Shown one piece after another: positions 18,726-28,612 of a stretch of DNA of 64,000 nucleotides. The DNA is from Stakelama sediminis (GTDB lineage Bacteria; Pseudomonadota; Alphaproteobacteria; Sphingomonadales; Sphingomonadaceae), in assembly GCF_014199335.1 (NCBI RefSeq), contig NZ_JACIJI010000006.1:114826-178825 (forward strand), written 5' to 3'. Position numbers and translations under genes: made by a program. Positions within the stretch are counted from its first letter, which is position 1, and each line of letters opens with the position of its first letter. A model generated the notes under the pieces. The model made no database searches. It was not told the origin of the DNA and was given only the letters and a program-made list of their open reading frames with translations.

Positions 18726-20272
18726 AATTCCCAGAACAATCGCTTGTTGTTGATCATCTGCACGAACCCGCGCTCGAGTTTGCCTTTGGTGAGCGCAGCC
18801 CCCATCCCAAGGACGGGCTGTTTCTCTATGGCCCGCATTCCAAAGGAAAGAAGTCCCGTGAAATCCGCGTCGGCGTGATCGGCACGACTGACGGTATTGC
18901 CCACTTCCGAAACTGGGCACGCAGCATCATGCAGGTCGTGGCGGTCCCGCCGCCGGGAAAGGCCGAAAAGAAGGACCGATTGCATCTCGCGAACTTCCCT
19001 GGCCTGGAAGAGACATTTGGGATCAGCTTTGACCCTGACGAGATCAGCACCTTGTCGCTGCAGCTCGCCGACATCGACCGCGCGACGCGAATCGAGAATC
19101 TCAACGAGGCGGTCGATAAGGTCGCACGCCTCTACATCGATCGCGTCCGCAAGCACCTCAAGAACGAGGAGGGAGCAGTCGATATTTGGGTGCTGGTACT
19201 CCCAGAGATTGTTTACGAGCGATGCCGTCCCGGTTCGAAGCGGACCGGCCTAGCCATGGAGGCAGGTGAGTTCGGACGGCGCCAGAAGGCGAAGGCCAGC
19301 CTGCCGTTGCTCGCCGGCGTTATTGACCAAAGCAATGAGGACATATTCAATGATGTCCCGGACTTCCACCGGCGTATCAAGGCTGAGTTCCTCGCGATCG
19401 CGCCGACCCAGCTCGTGCGCGAAACAACGCTGGCGCCGAATGCCTTCCTGAATAAGGCAGGCTATCCGGTTCGCAAAACGCAGGATGCGGCGACACTCGT
19501 GTGGAACCTCGCGACCGGGCTCTACTACAAGACACAACCCAAGCCGCCCTGGCGGCTAGGGTCGGTGCGGCCGGGTGTCTGCTATATCGGGATGGTCTAC
19601 AAGAGCCTGCCCGACGACCCCAATGGCCATGCCTGTTGCGCCGCGCAGATGTTTCTCAACGAGGGCGACGGCGTCGTTTTTCGCGGTGCGAACGGTCCGT
19701 GGAAGACGGGTGATCACGAATTCCACCTGAAAAAGGCCGCCGCCAAAAATCTGCTGAAGCTCGTGCTGGCGACTTACAAGGAGATGCACGGCGAACCGCC
19801 GAAGGAGCTCTTCATTCACGGCCAGACCTATTTCAACGACGAGGAGTGGCGCGCCTTTTGCGAAGCTGCGCCCAAGAGTACTAATGTCGTCGGCGTGCGG
19901 ATCCGCACAACTGGCGGCGAGACCAAGCTATTTCGGGATGGCGACTACCCGGTGCTTCGCGGCACTGCGATGCTCCTCGACGATCATGTCGCCTATTTGT
20001 GGACGACCGGATACGTGCCGCAGCTGGACACGTATATTGGCCCAGAAACGCCGAACCCGCTGCACATCACGGTGATGCGGAGCAAATATGAGCGACCCGC
20101 CATCCGCGTCGTGCTGGAAGACATCATGGGCCTCACGAAGATCAACTATAACAGCTGCAACTTCAATGACGGGCTGCCCGTCACGGTGCGCTTCGCGCGC
20201 ATGGTGGGCGACGTGCTGACGATGGGTTCGGCAAAAGGCCAGGAGAAACAGCCGTTCAAATTCTACGTCTGA
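18722..20272 (+). CDS. short prokaryotic Argonaute (MID-PIWI), catalytically inactive
   Basis: A 516-residue protein lacking N-PAZ regions. The MID part is around residues 130-260 ([13 protein letters not shown]). The PIWI part follows: [38 protein letters not shown], and a long C-terminal block ending in FKFYV. The usual catalytic Asp positions are occupied by other residues (IGMV for IGxD, IHGQ for IHRDG), so it should bind guide and target without cutting. Start is GTG in a GTGA overlap with the Mrr-TIR gene, implying a fixed-ratio complex. By analogy with SPARTA-type systems, guide-target recognition would activate the partner; the partner architecture here differs from plain TIR-APAZ. 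Confidence 0.88.
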   Translation: MKFPEQSLVVDHLHEPALEFAFGERSPHPKDGLFLYGPHSKGKKSREIRVGVIGTTDGIAHFRNWARSIMQVVAVPPPGKAEKKDRLHLANFPGLEETFGISFDPDEISTLSLQLADIDRATRIENLNEAVDKVARLYIDRVRKHLKNEEGAVDIWVLVLPEIVYERCRPGSKRTGLAMEAGEFGRRQKAKASLPLLAGVIDQSNEDIFNDVPDFHRRIKAEFLAIAPTQLVRETTLAPNAFLNKAGYPVRKTQDAATLVWNLATGLYYKTQPKPPWRLGSVRPGVCYIGMVYKSLPDDPNGHACCAAQMFLNEGDGVVFRGANGPWKTGDHEFHLKKAAAKNLLKLVLATYKEMHGEPPKELFIHGQTYFNDEEWRAFCEAAPKSTNVVGVRIRTTGGETKLFRDGDYPVLRGTAMLLDDHVAYLWTTGYVPQLDTYIGPETPNPLHITVMRSKYERPAIRVVLEDIMGLTKINYNSCNFNDGLPVTVRFARMVGDVLTMGSAKGQEKQPFKFYV

Positions 20273-20308
20273 TGCAAATCGATGATTGGCTCGTCCAATG
20301 AAGACCGG

Positions 20309-21082
20309 TCATTCCAGCCGGTCATAAAGTGCGAAGTTCAGTTCGAACAACAGCTCTTCCGGGCTGCGGCCGGTCGCTTCACAAAACTCCAATATTTCGA
20401 TGAATGGATTGCCGCCCGGGTCTCGTTCATAGAGCCGAGCAACCCACTGGCCGAAATGATCGTCCGCGTCCCCCAGATTGTGATGCTCTAGTATGTCGAG
20501 CTGTCGCTTTAAGTCCGCCAGGCTGATTTCGAACGCTTCCTCGACATCATCCACCGGAAGCCGATTATTGCCGCCATGATCGCGCATGCGGGCCGCCAGC
20601 TCGATTGCGAAGGTGCGCGTGGCCCGCGGCAGCCGGGCCAGTTTGTCGACGAATTCGGTGATACCTGCGATGTCGTCGGGACAGTTGCGTATTTCTTCGA
20701 TCTCCAGCGCGTCTGCCAGAGCGTCGAGGGTCACCGGATAGATCGGTGTCGCGTCACGTGTCTTGTCTGTGTAGCGCTCGAGAAATTCATGCTCGGCCCG
20801 TTGGAAGCGGGTTTCATGCCGCCGCTTGTAATCCCGCAGCAACTCGGCAGGAAACTCGGCCTCCCGGTTCAGATCGTCGATAATGTCATGGTGCGGACCG
20901 CAGACGAGAAATAAGTTCTCGAACGCACGGCGAGCTTCTTCATCGAGACTCGCATCGAAGCGCGCACCTCCGCCGTTGGCTGCGTGAATATGGGCAATCT
21001 TGCCCAGCATTGTCCCGCCATCGTCAACAAGCTCGTTCTTGCAGTCGGGCATGGCGCATTGGTTGCCGCTCCAGGCGAACAA
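20309..21082 (-). CDS. HNH endonuclease-type protein, 5' end uncertain
   Basis: From a TTG at 21082 the frame encodes 257 residues: LFAWSGNQCAMPDCKNELV, then GKIAHIHAANGGGARFD, then NLFLVCGPHHDIID, an HNH layout with CxxxxC, IAHIHA and CxxHH. The C-terminal 150 residues are helical. Homologues as I know them begin with a few polar residues before the STIKKLFA motif. Here an ATG at 21133 would give that beginning, but a TGA in frame at 21113-21115 interrupts it. Either TTG is used or the gene carries a nonsense mutation. It faces the pAgo gene convergently, 36 bases away. Probable DNase; substrate unknown. Confidence 0.65.
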   Translation of the reverse strand: MFAWSGNQCAMPDCKNELVDDGGTMLGKIAHIHAANGGGARFDASLDEEARRAFENLFLVCGPHHDIIDDLNREAEFPAELLRDYKRRHETRFQRAEHEFLERYTDKTRDATPIYPVTLDALADALEIEEIRNCPDDIAGITEFVDKLARLPRATRTFAIELAARMRDHGGNNRLPVDDVEEAFEISLADLKRQLDILEHHNLGDADDHFGQWVARLYERDPGGNPFIEILEFCEATGRSPEELLFELNFALYDRLE

Positions 21083-21185
21083 CTTTTTGATCGTGGAAGT
21101 GGTTGGCTGGAGTCACTCGTCGGTTTTGGCCATACCAAATAGTGCCTTGGCAATCGCATTGCGACAAGGCAGTCACGCCTCGCCG

Positions 21186-22169
21186 TCAGCCGTGGGTCGG
21201 ATTTTCTTCCTTCGGTCGTGGCGGATCGCCGTTATCGCGATCGGCGAATATGTGGTCGAACGAACGATGGCGCCGCGGCAGACTTACCTTCAGTTCGTCC
21301 AAGTCGACCGCGCGCTTTACGAGAAGGAACTGGCCCCATTGCTCGCGGATCTCGAAGAAGCTCACTGGCCGATCGCGGTTTTCCATTGCCTTTACCACCG
21401 CAAACCTGACCGCCGTTGGGCAGCGCATGCCGAACACCACTTCCTCAAGTTCTAGTGGCGAATTGCGTTGGCCGCGCGGGCCAATCAGGCGCCATTCGCG
21501 CTCATAGGCCCAAGGTTTGGCCTTCTTGAGCAGAACCGCTTCATCGACGCGACGGCGAGCAGGCTCCTGCCCAGCCATCATAGCCGAAACATCACTCGCC
21601 TTGACGAGCCGGCTGCCGCCATATCGGATTTTCTCGACATTGCCTGTTGACGCTTCAGGAACGGAATAGCCGAGGCAGAGCCCACGATGTTGGTCGCCAT
21701 AATGGCTCCACATCAATGGGCAGTTGACGCGTTCGGCGAGGGAATAAACGCCCTTGTCGTAACGCCGCAGCAGCTCCTCTTGGACATATTGCCCGAGCAG
21801 GAACCGCTCCGGATCCTCCATCTCGTAATCGGGATCTGTCGCGTTGTAGCGAATATCGAGCAGGAGACGTTCGGCTGCCTTGCGGCTTTGCCGCGCGATA
21901 TGGTCGAGCGTCTTTGGCCCACGGTAGCGGATCGTCTTCGCCGCGGCCGACATCTCGGCCTGCGTGCGCGCCTCAATCATTTGTGAGAGGATCGCCTCAA
22001 GAGCATCTGCGGCAATGTCGGTATCGAGCACAGCTTTTGTGTCGAGCGGATCATTGAACGTCGATGGATCGGCGAAGTAGACGGTGTCTTCGACCAGCAT
22101 TCCAAGCGTCAGATTGCTGAAGCCGCGATATTTGTAGAGGCGCTTAGGCAAGGTCCGGTCGGCCATCAT
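21186..22169 (-). CDS. DUF2971 domain protein
   Basis: A 327-residue protein. The N-terminal part RLYKYRGFSNLTLGMLVEDTVYFADPSTFNDPLD is the hallmark of DUF2971, and MWSHYGDQHRGLCLGY and AYEREWRLIG follow at the usual places. Family function is unknown; members are frequent in defence islands and on mobile DNA. GGGGGA lies six bases before the ATG pair. It is the second of six leftward genes and sits 103 bases upstream of the HNH gene. Confidence 0.8.
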   Translation of the reverse strand: MMADRTLPKRLYKYRGFSNLTLGMLVEDTVYFADPSTFNDPLDTKAVLDTDIAADALEAILSQMIEARTQAEMSAAAKTIRYRGPKTLDHIARQSRKAAERLLLDIRYNATDPDYEMEDPERFLLGQYVQEELLRRYDKGVYSLAERVNCPLMWSHYGDQHRGLCLGYSVPEASTGNVEKIRYGGSRLVKASDVSAMMAGQEPARRRVDEAVLLKKAKPWAYEREWRLIGPRGQRNSPLELEEVVFGMRCPTAVRFAVVKAMENRDRPVSFFEIREQWGQFLLVKRAVDLDELKVSLPRRHRSFDHIFADRDNGDPPRPKEENPTHG

Positions 22170-22245
22170 CCATTTCCCCCAACGACGTTCGTCGCCTCAT
22201 CAAAGAGTGACGGGTTGAACATCATTCCGCCGATTGCCGACACGA

Positions 22246-22883
22246 TCATTCATTCCAATAGGGCGGATCGGTGACCGCCATTGGCTGAGAATCTGCGAGC
22301 CCCCAGAACCGGGTCGTTGCCCTAATGTAGCGGATAAGGTCGCCCTTTCGAATACGCAGGTGCTCGCTTGGAATATGGGCGCCTGGTAAAAGGTCAAAAT
22401 AGTCCGTCGCGGTATCGTCCCACAATTGGGGCGCCAATGCTCGCAACCGATTGCAGGATTGGCCCTCGCCATGGCGAACGACATTGGCGACGACGAAATC
22501 TGAATCAGGTCATCGCCCAGACCACCGCTCACGAGTTCGATTCCGGCCACCTTCGCGCAGTCTGCCAGCAGTGGTTCATATCCCCGTAGCTTGGTCATGT
22601 CGGCGACACCCGCGTCCTGGATCGTCCGCGCCCAGATGCTCAACTGGCGCTCGAACAGGGCAGCGGGCGTCAACACGAACGCTTTGGCCGCTTCGTCACC
22701 CGTATAGTTGTCGACCTGGGCTTTGGCTCGATCGAGAAACTGATCGAGGGTCGTGGCTTCGCCGAAGTCCAATGCGCCGTGGTATGGCATGCTGTCCATG
22801 ACCGGCAGGATCAACCGCTCGTACAAGCGTGCGAGGTTAGCCTGAAAGACGCGCGGCAGCTGATCCTTGAGCGAAACCGTCAA
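22246..22883 (-). pseudogene. HEPN-like helical protein gene with a frameshift
   Basis: From ATG 22883 one frame encodes about 125 sensible residues (VSLKDQLPRVFQANL to VSGGLGDDLIQ). Near 22500 the coding signal jumps to another frame, which continues as DFVVANVVRHGEGQSCNRL, then IRKGDLIRYIRATTRFW and stops at 22246. The ANVVRHGEG motif resembles the C-terminus of HEPN-like helical proteins common in abortive infection loci. One missing base explains the shift: mutation, sequencing error or, less likely, programmed frameshifting. If intact it would be about 211 residues. It lies 51 bases downstream of the next gene in the leftward row. Confidence 0.65.
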
Positions 22884-22934
22884 AGGCTGCGATCCCTCCG
22901 GTCGAGCGAATCTTGCATAACATGCCCCCCATGC

Positions 22935-23633
22935 TCATCGCTCGGGTTCGGCCACGAGACCTTCGGCGAGATCGGATAGCCAAAGTGATACGTCTTCAAT
23001 CCGGACTGCATCGCCATGGTCTGCATAATAGTCCCCGACTGTATGATAGGCGTCACCGAAGCGCTCGGCGAACGTGCGCTGCAGCTTGTCGTTTCGACTC
23101 AGGATGCTGCTGAGCGCCCGGCGGCCCCGCAGGAATTTAACAGCGTGATCGGTTCCCAGCAGGTAAAGATGCTTGCTCTTGGCAGTCGGACTCAGCGCCA
23201 GCAGCAGATAATCTTTGAAGACGCCGTTCTGCCTGATCGCCTCCGAGCCGCCGCGCCAATTGATGAACTTGAACTCGGCGACCCGGAAATTGGTCTCCAA
23301 GTCAAAGGCGCGGCCGGTGTTCCCGGCGCCAAGCGATACATATTCGACACGTTCTCCGGGCTTGAGCAGGTGCGGAAGGCACAGCAAGATGCCGAGCGCA
23401 TGGATCGTCACGTTGATCTGGCCGGCCTGGCGTTTAAGCTCGGCAGCCGCGCTCAGCGCTTCGCGACCGGCATCCACCCCGTCGAGGAACAGCTGACAAT
23501 CGTTCGCGGTCACGCCCTGCACCGCCGCTTCGAGACGGGAGAGTGTTGCAGTGAGGTTTGGTCCGGTAAACCGGGCGAGTGCACTGACGATCTTAGACGA
23601 TGTGATTCCCCCGGCCATACGCCGAGGTAACAC
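22935..23633 (-). CDS. uncharacterised protein, possible PD-(D/E)XK nuclease
   Basis: Up to 232 residues from GTG 23633; ATG 23618 (MAGGITSSKI) is an alternative. I do not recognise the family. The region FDLETNFRVAEFKFINWRGG places an Asp and a Glu-x-Lys in hydrophobic strands as in PD-(D/E)XK nucleases, followed by a helix with LLLAL. The C-terminal half (KHLYLLGTDHAVKFLRGRR, HTVGDYYADHGD) is unassigned. The short spacing to genes on both sides (39 and 51 bases) suggests co-transcription with the frameshifted gene and the HEPN-motif gene. Confidence 0.5.
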   Translation of the reverse strand: MLPRRMAGGITSSKIVSALARFTGPNLTATLSRLEAAVQGVTANDCQLFLDGVDAGREALSAAAELKRQAGQINVTIHALGILLCLPHLLKPGERVEYVSLGAGNTGRAFDLETNFRVAEFKFINWRGGSEAIRQNGVFKDYLLLALSPTAKSKHLYLLGTDHAVKFLRGRRALSSILSRNDKLQRTFAERFGDAYHTVGDYYADHGDAVRIEDVSLWLSDLAEGLVAEPER

Positions 23634-23672
23634 GGGCCGCGTCGGAACAATATAGGTCGTGATCCGCAGTCA

Positions 23673-25079
23673 CTATTCCTGAATATGCTCGCGAAATCCT
23701 TTGTCGGACGCGAGGGGCAATTTGAAATGGGTCGACGTCATCGCTGCCAGATGCGGTGTGACAGTCGGGGAGGTCAGGAATTTGTAGGCATAGTCCGCTG
23801 CTTCGCGGCGCGTGCAGAACGCCTCGCGCACAAACGTTTGAATGCATGCGCCGAGAAACCCCTGCATGAACTGGCACTGCGCTTCACCTTCGAGACCGAG
23901 TCCAGCGAACGTCGCGCCCTCGTGGACGATGCGATTGCGCACGCCGTAATGGCGATCGAAATCGTCAAGTAGCTTAGCAAAGCGGCCCGAGTTCCCGGCG
24001 GACCCAAAGGCGCTGACCCACAGGCGATGCCGATCCCCGCGCAGCCTGTCGGGCTCGCACAAAGCGTCGATCGCATAAACCAGATGAAGGAACGAGGCTT
24101 CGAGTTCGACCAGATAGAAGGCACGGTTGAAAGCGCGAAGCGCTGCCTTGAGCGCGAGCGTGATTTCATCGCCGCTTTTGTTGTCGACGACCATATTGGC
24201 GAGCGGTTCCGCCCAGGAGAGACTGCCTTGGTCGACTTCCAGGCCCAGCCAATTGTTCGAAACCCGCAAGACATAAGGCTTGCCTTGCAGCAACCGGGCC
24301 TTCAATGCGCGGCTGACCGGCATAACATAAGCAAGTGCCGTCTCGCTGATCCAGCCAGGCTTCGCCGGCAGATATTCAAGGCGTCGATAGTGGCAGAGAT
24401 CGTAGCGGATCGGGTCGAGCGCATGATCAGCGTCTTCCATCACTAGTCGCAGAAGCTGGGACTGACTATCGAATGAAGCTTCGGCCCCGTAGAACACCGA
24501 TAGTGGGACCTCGATCGTCCGCTCTATCAGCGGATGACTGAGCAGCTCGGTGGTACCGCAGGCTTCCTGGCCCGGTTTCCAATCTGAATCCACATCTGCA
24601 CCGGGCACATCGCAAAGCGATTGCCACGCGTGGTCGGCAAGTCGATTGTCCTCTCCATCGACCGGCGCATGGAAGCGTGTGTCGCCAAGAGCAAAGTGAT
24701 TTTCCAGGCGCAGGCCCTCAACCGGTACGAGATAGGTGCAGGTGACCATACGGTCGACAGCTAGCCGGGCGAGAGCGCTGGCTTGCCCTTCCGCCGGATC
24801 GAGTTCCTCGATTTCCAAGAAGTCGAACGCGGCTCGGAAATCTGCGAGGCACGCGTCGGCGTCATACCCGCCATCGCCATATTTCTTGAACGTGACGCCA
24901 TCGCCCTCGGGAAAAGGACTCGCCCAATAGCCTTGCGTCGTCACGGCAGTGATCCCCGCCGACAAGGCGGTTGAGAGGTCGGCGGGCAGCATGCCCGGCC
25001 AGAACAGATTGCCCATGTGGTCGCCGCGTGGGTGGATTAGCAATGCCCCGAGGCGCCGTTTGGTGACTGTCGATGGCAT
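23673..25079 (-). CDS. large uncharacterised protein with C-terminal HEPN-type Rx4H motif
   Basis: A 468-residue protein starting at ATG 25079. About 300 N-terminal residues are unassigned. The C-terminal third is helical (FLHLVYAIDALCEPDRLRG, then FAKLLDDFDRHYGVRNRIVHEG); RNRIVH fits the Rx4H catalytic motif of HEPN ribonucleases, in the setting seen in Apea-like domains. HEPN proteins commonly cut RNA in toxin-antitoxin and abortive infection systems. It is first of a tight three-gene leftward group. The function of the N-terminal part, possibly a sensor, is open. Confidence 0.6.
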   Translation of the reverse strand: MPSTVTKRRLGALLIHPRGDHMGNLFWPGMLPADLSTALSAGITAVTTQGYWASPFPEGDGVTFKKYGDGGYDADACLADFRAAFDFLEIEELDPAEGQASALARLAVDRMVTCTYLVPVEGLRLENHFALGDTRFHAPVDGEDNRLADHAWQSLCDVPGADVDSDWKPGQEACGTTELLSHPLIERTIEVPLSVFYGAEASFDSQSQLLRLVMEDADHALDPIRYDLCHYRRLEYLPAKPGWISETALAYVMPVSRALKARLLQGKPYVLRVSNNWLGLEVDQGSLSWAEPLANMVVDNKSGDEITLALKAALRAFNRAFYLVELEASFLHLVYAIDALCEPDRLRGDRHRLWVSAFGSAGNSGRFAKLLDDFDRHYGVRNRIVHEGATFAGLGLEGEAQCQFMQGFLGACIQTFVREAFCTRREAADYAYKFLTSPTVTPHLAAMTSTHFKLPLASDKGFREHIQE

Positions 25080-25298
25080 TGCTATCGTCCGACCGCTGAC
25101 AGAGTAAGGCCGCTAAACCTCTGACGTGCAGCGCCTTCCTGTTGTCTACTGCCGTTGGACGTGATCCGCTCTGATGATACAGGTTTGCTGATTGCCGACA
25201 ATTTTCTGTTCCAATCAATATTTTACGGTGGTGGCGATGGGTAGCCGACCGGTAAGGCAGCGATCGTCGGAAGGGGGTCGTTGGCCACAAAGGGAATA

Positions 25299-27032
25299 TC
25301 AACCCGATGCATTAGACCCGAACCAGAAGTCGAGCTCGCGCAAACGCCGCTTGTCATAGGCGTTGCCAGGAGCCTTGATCTGCCAGCCGTCATCGTCGGC
25401 AAGGCCAGCCCATTTCGGCTTCCCACCTTGCTTCTGGACCGACTCTCGCCAGCGATACTGCGCGTAAATCTCCATGATCTTGCCCGCATACTGGCTCGCC
25501 AGATCGCGATTGCCGGCGATGATCACTAGATTCTCGTCATTCACCCCGCTGGCCTTCGGTCCCATGTTGTGTGAGCCGGTCATTACGACGGGGTTCGCGC
25601 CATAGGGGTCGACGATGACGATCTTGTCGTGGACCATCGCATGGGCGGTTGGGAGTTTCAGCACTTCCTTCTGCCAATAGGCGAATTTGCCCGGAATGGC
25701 GGCGGGTAGCACGACGTCGGAATTGGCTTCGATCCGCTCACCGCGATTGAACAGCACGACCGGGTTCTTCACCGTTCCCGGGTTCTGGTTCAGAACGCCC
25801 TGGATATAGAGGTCGGGCTTGTATGTGGGGCTCGACGGAGATGCGAGTTCGATGATGTCGTTGAGCAGCGTTCCCCGTGGCCCTGGATTGAACATGGCGA
25901 AGAGAATGCCCTCCTGAGCGCCAGCGATGAGCGCGCCCGCCTGGTCGAGGTCCATGCCCCCATGCATAGGCGTGAACCACACCATCGTATTCTTGGCCTT
26001 GGTCGTCTTCTTAGCTTCGGCATTGCTGTCGTACAGCGCCGGCGGAGAATCGTCGCCGTCGGATGCCAGTAGCTTCCACTGATCCAGATAGAACTGTGCG
26101 AGCGCGGAATTCTCGATCAGCAGCGCATTGTTCGCTTGGGTACAAAGTCCGGTCGTCGTCCAATTGGTGCTGCCGGTCCAGACCGCCTTCGGCCCTTTGT
26201 TGGCATCGCAGATGACCAGAAACTTGTTATGGGCAAGCGCGCGCGGTGCGGTCATGCGGTCTTTGACATCGCAGCCGGACAGGTCGGTTCGAGCGTCAGC
26301 ATTCTCGTCCTGCCCCTTCTTCTTCACGCTCCCGTTTCCGAGCACGAGATGCGCCTTTTTCTTGAGCGCTTTCAGCAAGGGCACGAGCTCGGGATCGTCC
26401 AGTTCAAAGAGGGCTGCATAAACGTGGCCGCCGTTCGTCTTCGCATCGGTGAGCAGGGAGACGAGTTTGTCGCGTATCGGGCCGGCGAGGAAGCGGCGGA
26501 TGGGATCGCCCACGTCGCCGATCGCTTTCTTCAGCTTTGTCGTCGGTGCCTCGGCCGGCAGCGATCGAGCCAGCCATTGGCTCGCGACGATCCCGCGGTT
26601 GAAGTAGCAACTGGTGTGACCGTCGGTCTCGGCACCGATTTCGACCGGATCGCTCCACGCCGACAGGTCGTTGGCAGATTCCTGCATCGCAGCCTCTGCG
26701 CCAACCATCGCCGAGACCTGATAGGCGACGACATCGCCGGGGTTCACGGCAAAATCGGACCACAGGTATTTCTGGATCGGCCATTGGGTGGTGGGTTTGC
26801 GCGTGCCCTCGGGAACCTCGGGTCCGCCGGCAAAGCCTACCCAACTGGCAACGATCTCCTGCACGAAACCCTGGGCATCGGGAGGAGATTCAGTGTTGGG
26901 ACTGATGGCGCTGCCCGCTGCGCGCTTGATCTTGCGACGCAGCGCGAAGCCGCGACATTCGTCGATGAAGGGGCTGCGCCACGCAAGTAAGGCACTGTCG
27001 ACGCCGGGATGCACGATCAAATCGATAGCCAT
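25299..27032 (-). CDS. phospholipase D-like protein with two HKD motifs
   Basis: A 577-residue protein with GGAGGGG before ATG 27032. Motif one is HNKFLVICD followed by GSTNW; motif two is HDKIVIVD followed by GSHNMG. Together they form the two-lobed PLD active site. Residues 1-160 are an extra N-terminal region with no signal peptide. PLD-fold enzymes can be phospholipases or nucleases; a cytoplasmic one in a defence-rich stretch next to conjugation genes is more likely a nuclease, as inference. A 220-base gap separates it from the HEPN-motif gene, so it may have its own promoter. Confidence 0.8.
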   Translation of the reverse strand: MAIDLIVHPGVDSALLAWRSPFIDECRGFALRRKIKRAAGSAISPNTESPPDAQGFVQEIVASWVGFAGGPEVPEGTRKPTTQWPIQKYLWSDFAVNPGDVVAYQVSAMVGAEAAMQESANDLSAWSDPVEIGAETDGHTSCYFNRGIVASQWLARSLPAEAPTTKLKKAIGDVGDPIRRFLAGPIRDKLVSLLTDAKTNGGHVYAALFELDDPELVPLLKALKKKAHLVLGNGSVKKKGQDENADARTDLSGCDVKDRMTAPRALAHNKFLVICDANKGPKAVWTGSTNWTTTGLCTQANNALLIENSALAQFYLDQWKLLASDGDDSPPALYDSNAEAKKTTKAKNTMVWFTPMHGGMDLDQAGALIAGAQEGILFAMFNPGPRGTLLNDIIELASPSSPTYKPDLYIQGVLNQNPGTVKNPVVLFNRGERIEANSDVVLPAAIPGKFAYWQKEVLKLPTAHAMVHDKIVIVDPYGANPVVMTGSHNMGPKASGVNDENLVIIAGNRDLASQYAGKIMEIYAQYRWRESVQKQGGKPKWAGLADDDGWQIKAPGNAYDKRRLRELDFWFGSNASG

Positions 27033-27329
27033 CTGCCCCTCCGTAGTTGGATAGTATTATCTGCGGATCATTCACCTAGTTCGTGACATTACCGTGCAAG
27101 TGAGCACGTCCCTGACAAGTATGCGAATCGCACATCGATGTATCGGTTGTAATCGACTACGTCGGCATCGCTCAATTGTCTGCACATGGGCGCGATGCTG
27201 CCTATTCATATCCGAACGGCGCCGGCGATGCGACGGGCGGATAAAGCTGTTGTAACCACCCGAATTTGGCATTCTTTACCTGTCTCCGACGCCGCGACGC
27301 GCGGCATTCGACCAACGGAGACGGTATCA

Positions 27330-28301
27330 GTGACCCAGCCCTCGGCCATCGTTCAGGCGCGCAGCACCTCAATGCTGAAGAGTGCGCTCGGAGCCTCGAT
27401 CGCGGCCTGGCTCGACGATGCCGACATCGCCGAGATCATGCTCAACGCCGACGGTCGGCTATGGATCGACCGGCTAGGGAGCGGTCTGGCCGAGACGGGC
27501 GAACGTCTCTCACCGCTCCAGGCCGAGCGGATCATTCGCCTCGTCGCCCACCATGTCGGCGCGGAAGTCCATCGCGGATCCCCGAGGGTTTCGGCGGAAT
27601 TGCCGGAAGGCGGTGAGCGGTTCGAGGGCCTGTTGCCGCCGGTGGTGACCGAGCCGGTCTTCTCGATCCGCCGTCCGGCCAGCCTGCCGCTGGCGCTCGC
27701 CGACTATGTCGCCGCCGGCACGATGACCGCTACGGCCGCAGCCTATCTCGCCCAGGCGGTACAGAACCGCGCCAATATCCTCGTGGCCGGAGGCACCTCG
27801 ACCGGCAAGACCACGCTTACCAATGCACTGCTCGCGGTGGCGTCGGACAGCCGGGATCGCATCATCCTGATCGAAGACACGCGCGAACTCCGGTGCGACG
27901 CCGCCAACGTCGTGGCGCTGCGGACCGCGCCCGGTGTCACCATGACCGATCTGGTCAAGTCGAGCCTGCGCTTGCGGCCAGACCGCATTCCGGTCGGCGA
28001 AGTGCGCGGGCCCGAGGCGCTCGATCTTCTGAAGGCCTGGGGCACCGGCCACCCCGGCGGGATCGGCACGATCCATGCCGGAAGTGCAAGTGCCGCCCTC
28101 CATCGGCTCGAACAGCTGATCCTCGAAGCGATCGCGCATGTCCCGCGCGCGCTGATCGCCGAGACGATCGACGTCATCGCCGTGCTCAGCGGCCGCGGCA
28201 CCGAGCGGCGCCTTTCCGAACTGGTCCGCGTCGAGGGGCTCGAGCCCGACGGCGGCTACCGCCTTCTTCCCATTCACATCGCCCAAGGAGCCCATTCATG
28301 A
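27330..28301 (+). CDS. trbB: TrbB, conjugal transfer secretion ATPase
   Basis: A 323-residue VirB11-type ATPase. Walker [13 protein letters not shown], the Asp box LIEDTRE and the His box [13 protein letters not shown] are all present. It powers pilus biogenesis and substrate transfer at the inner membrane face. GTG 27330 has CGGAG nine bases upstream and gives the family-length protein; longer in-frame starts from 27186 would add 48 unlikely residues. It opens a ten-gene trb operon and overlaps trbC by four bases. Confidence 0.93.
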   Translation: MTQPSAIVQARSTSMLKSALGASIAAWLDDADIAEIMLNADGRLWIDRLGSGLAETGERLSPLQAERIIRLVAHHVGAEVHRGSPRVSAELPEGGERFEGLLPPVVTEPVFSIRRPASLPLALADYVAAGTMTATAAAYLAQAVQNRANILVAGGTSTGKTTLTNALLAVASDSRDRIILIEDTRELRCDAANVVALRTAPGVTMTDLVKSSLRLRPDRIPVGEVRGPEALDLLKAWGTGHPGGIGTIHAGSASAALHRLEQLILEAIAHVPRALIAETIDVIAVLSGRGTERRLSELVRVEGLEPDGGYRLLPIHIAQGAHS

Positions 28302-28612
28302 AAATAGTTCGCCGCCTCCATCGCACCGCTCTCGCTGCCGCCCTGATGCTCGTGTCCGCACCCGCATGGGCGGGCGGCACCGGAATGCCCTGGGAAACGC
28401 CGCTGCAATCGATCCTCGATTCCGTGCAGGGCCCGGTCGCCAAGGTCGTCGGCGTCATCATCATCGTCATCACCGGCCTGACGCTCGCCTTCGGCGACAC
28501 CTCGGGCGGGTTTCGGCGGCTGGTACAGATCGTCTTCGGCCTGTCGATCGCGTTCGCGGCTTCGTCCTTCTTCTTGAGCTTCTTCAGCTTCGGTGGCGGA
28601 GCGCTGGTCTGA
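28298..28612 (+). CDS. trbC: TrbC, major pilin-like subunit
   Basis: A 104-residue VirB2-type pilin precursor. A signal-like N-terminus ([19 protein letters not shown] to WAGG) is followed by two long hydrophobic segments (VVGVIIIVITGLTLAFG; IVFGLSIAFAASSFFL). After processing such subunits build the conjugative pilus. AAGGAG stands seven bases before the ATG, inside the end of trbB. Its stop shares one base with the trbD start. Confidence 0.9.
   Translation: MKIVRRLHRTALAAALMLVSAPAWAGGTGMPWETPLQSILDSVQGPVAKVVGVIIIVITGLTLAFGDTSGGFRRLVQIVFGLSIAFAASSFFLSFFSFGGGALV

Noticed and set aside
20285..20323. Small hairpins between the pAgo and HNH genes as a bidirectional terminator
   Set aside because: Stems are five to six bases, overlap the HNH stop codon and lack T-runs.
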